Assembly (NCBI RefSeq): GCF_000346465.2
Contig: NC_034014.1
Coordinates: forward strand, 27,498,106-27,562,105
Direction: 5' to 3'
DNA: 64,000 nt
Source: Prunus persica
Lineage: Eukaryota; Streptophyta; Magnoliopsida; Rosales; Rosaceae
In this document: piece after piece, positions 63,500 through 64,000 of the stretch
How positions within the stretch are numbered: the first letter of the stretch is position 1
Layout of the letters: the number at the start of each line of letters is the position of its first letter
Position numbers and translations under genes: made by a program
Notes under the pieces: model-generated
Told to the model about the DNA's origin: nothing
The model's database searches: none
Seen by the model: the letters and a program-made list of their open reading frames with translations, nothing else

Positions 63500-64000
63500 T
63501 TAATAAGCTGATATATTTACTAAAGTGATGTTTTTCTTGCCACAAAGGCAAACCTAAATCCATGGTTCTCTAGCGTTCCATTTTCCATGCATAATTTCCA
63601 GCACATCACATGTAGATAGCCAGATTCAAAAGCATGAAAATATGGAAGTTGACTTTAGATTAATACACCAAACTTTATAAGATTGTCTTTTGGTGACCCA
63701 AATCTTAAAATCAACGTCATAATCCTTTATTTTTCTCCCTAATCAATTTAAACCTCCCTAATGTCATATATAAAACAAGTGATTTTGGTCGTAGCTCTCT
63801 TGTCTTTTGTAGTCAAGACAAGCATTGAGACATATCAAGAGTCCGCAAGAATATTACAAATTAATAAGTTGAACAATGACTATGAATGAGAGATCATTAA
63901 CGCCCAATTTCAACAAACGCTTAAGGTACTTAAAATCATCATGTTCAATTAATTCTTGCCTCGACAATACAATCGGCGCTGATCCTCATTAATTTGCTAA
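63500..64000 (+). other. 5' end of a third desulfhydrase-type copy, cut by the window edge
   Basis: About 450 bp match the promoter and putative first exon of copy 2 in order: ATGTTTTTCTTGCCACAAAG, TTTAAACCTCCCTAATGTCA, TATATAAAAC, GTTGAACAATGACTATGAAT (ATG at 63,876), CGCTTAAGGTACTT and GCTGATCCTCATTAATTTGC. The main coding exon would lie just beyond position 64,000. One G is missing at the putative donor compared with copy 2, so exon phase would differ. Confidence 0.65.

Overview
This is nuclear DNA from a flowering plant, most likely a woody eudicot; Rosaceae is a guess. The evidence is GT-AG introns in typical plant genes (RCI2, a type I MADS-box factor, a phytepsin with the plant-specific insert, L-cysteine desulfhydrase), AT-rich intergenic DNA, and plant transposons (CACTA, PIF/Harbinger, MULE, SINE). 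Nothing is prokaryotic, organellar or viral.

Layout. 1-17 kb holds no intact gene. It contains a 571-bp MITE, a 4.3-kb CACTA element with exact TAA target duplications, a 48-bp palindromic minisatellite, two tandem copies of a decayed germin-like/CDC5-like segment, a Ty3/Gypsy RNase H relic and a 1.28-kb Harbinger-type element. 17-22 kb has two tandem two-exon RCI2/PMP3 genes with duplicated promoters and a shared 3'UTR intron. 23.8-26.2 kb (minus strand) is APC11. 27.7-34.1 kb has two intact intronless AGL80-like (M-gamma) MADS genes, separated by an APC11 pseudogene and inverted copies of their own 3' flank. 36.8-39 kb has two near-identical 88-codon genes of a small conserved plant family.

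40.8-45.6 kb is a seven-coding-exon G-patch plus C2H2 gene. Its introns host a 330-bp TIR element and a Pack-MULE carrying a geranylgeranyl diphosphate synthase fragment. 46-49.6 kb (minus) is a complete 13-coding-exon aspartic proteinase of 506 residues. 50.5-51.5 kb is a decayed Agenet-domain gene whose exon is present as an inverted repeat. 51.8-52.3 kb encodes a 96-residue two-helix protein. 53.1-55.3 kb is a PI31-like proteasome-regulator gene whose 3' exons encode an unrelated tail. 56.8-64 kb has two intact L-cysteine desulfhydrase-type genes and the 5' end of a probable third copy.

Local duplication is the dominant theme (germin relics, RCI2, APC11+MADS, the 88-codon pair, desulfhydrases), with insertions and inversions layered on top. 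The genes do not form one pathway. The most unusual items are the foldback Agenet locus downstream of a promoter-like region, the PI31 chimera, the Pack-MULE inside an intron, the inverted MADS flanks and the phase-inconsistent, U12-like first intron of APC11. Exon boundaries were placed by eye from splice signals, reading phase and family knowledge; no alignment was run.
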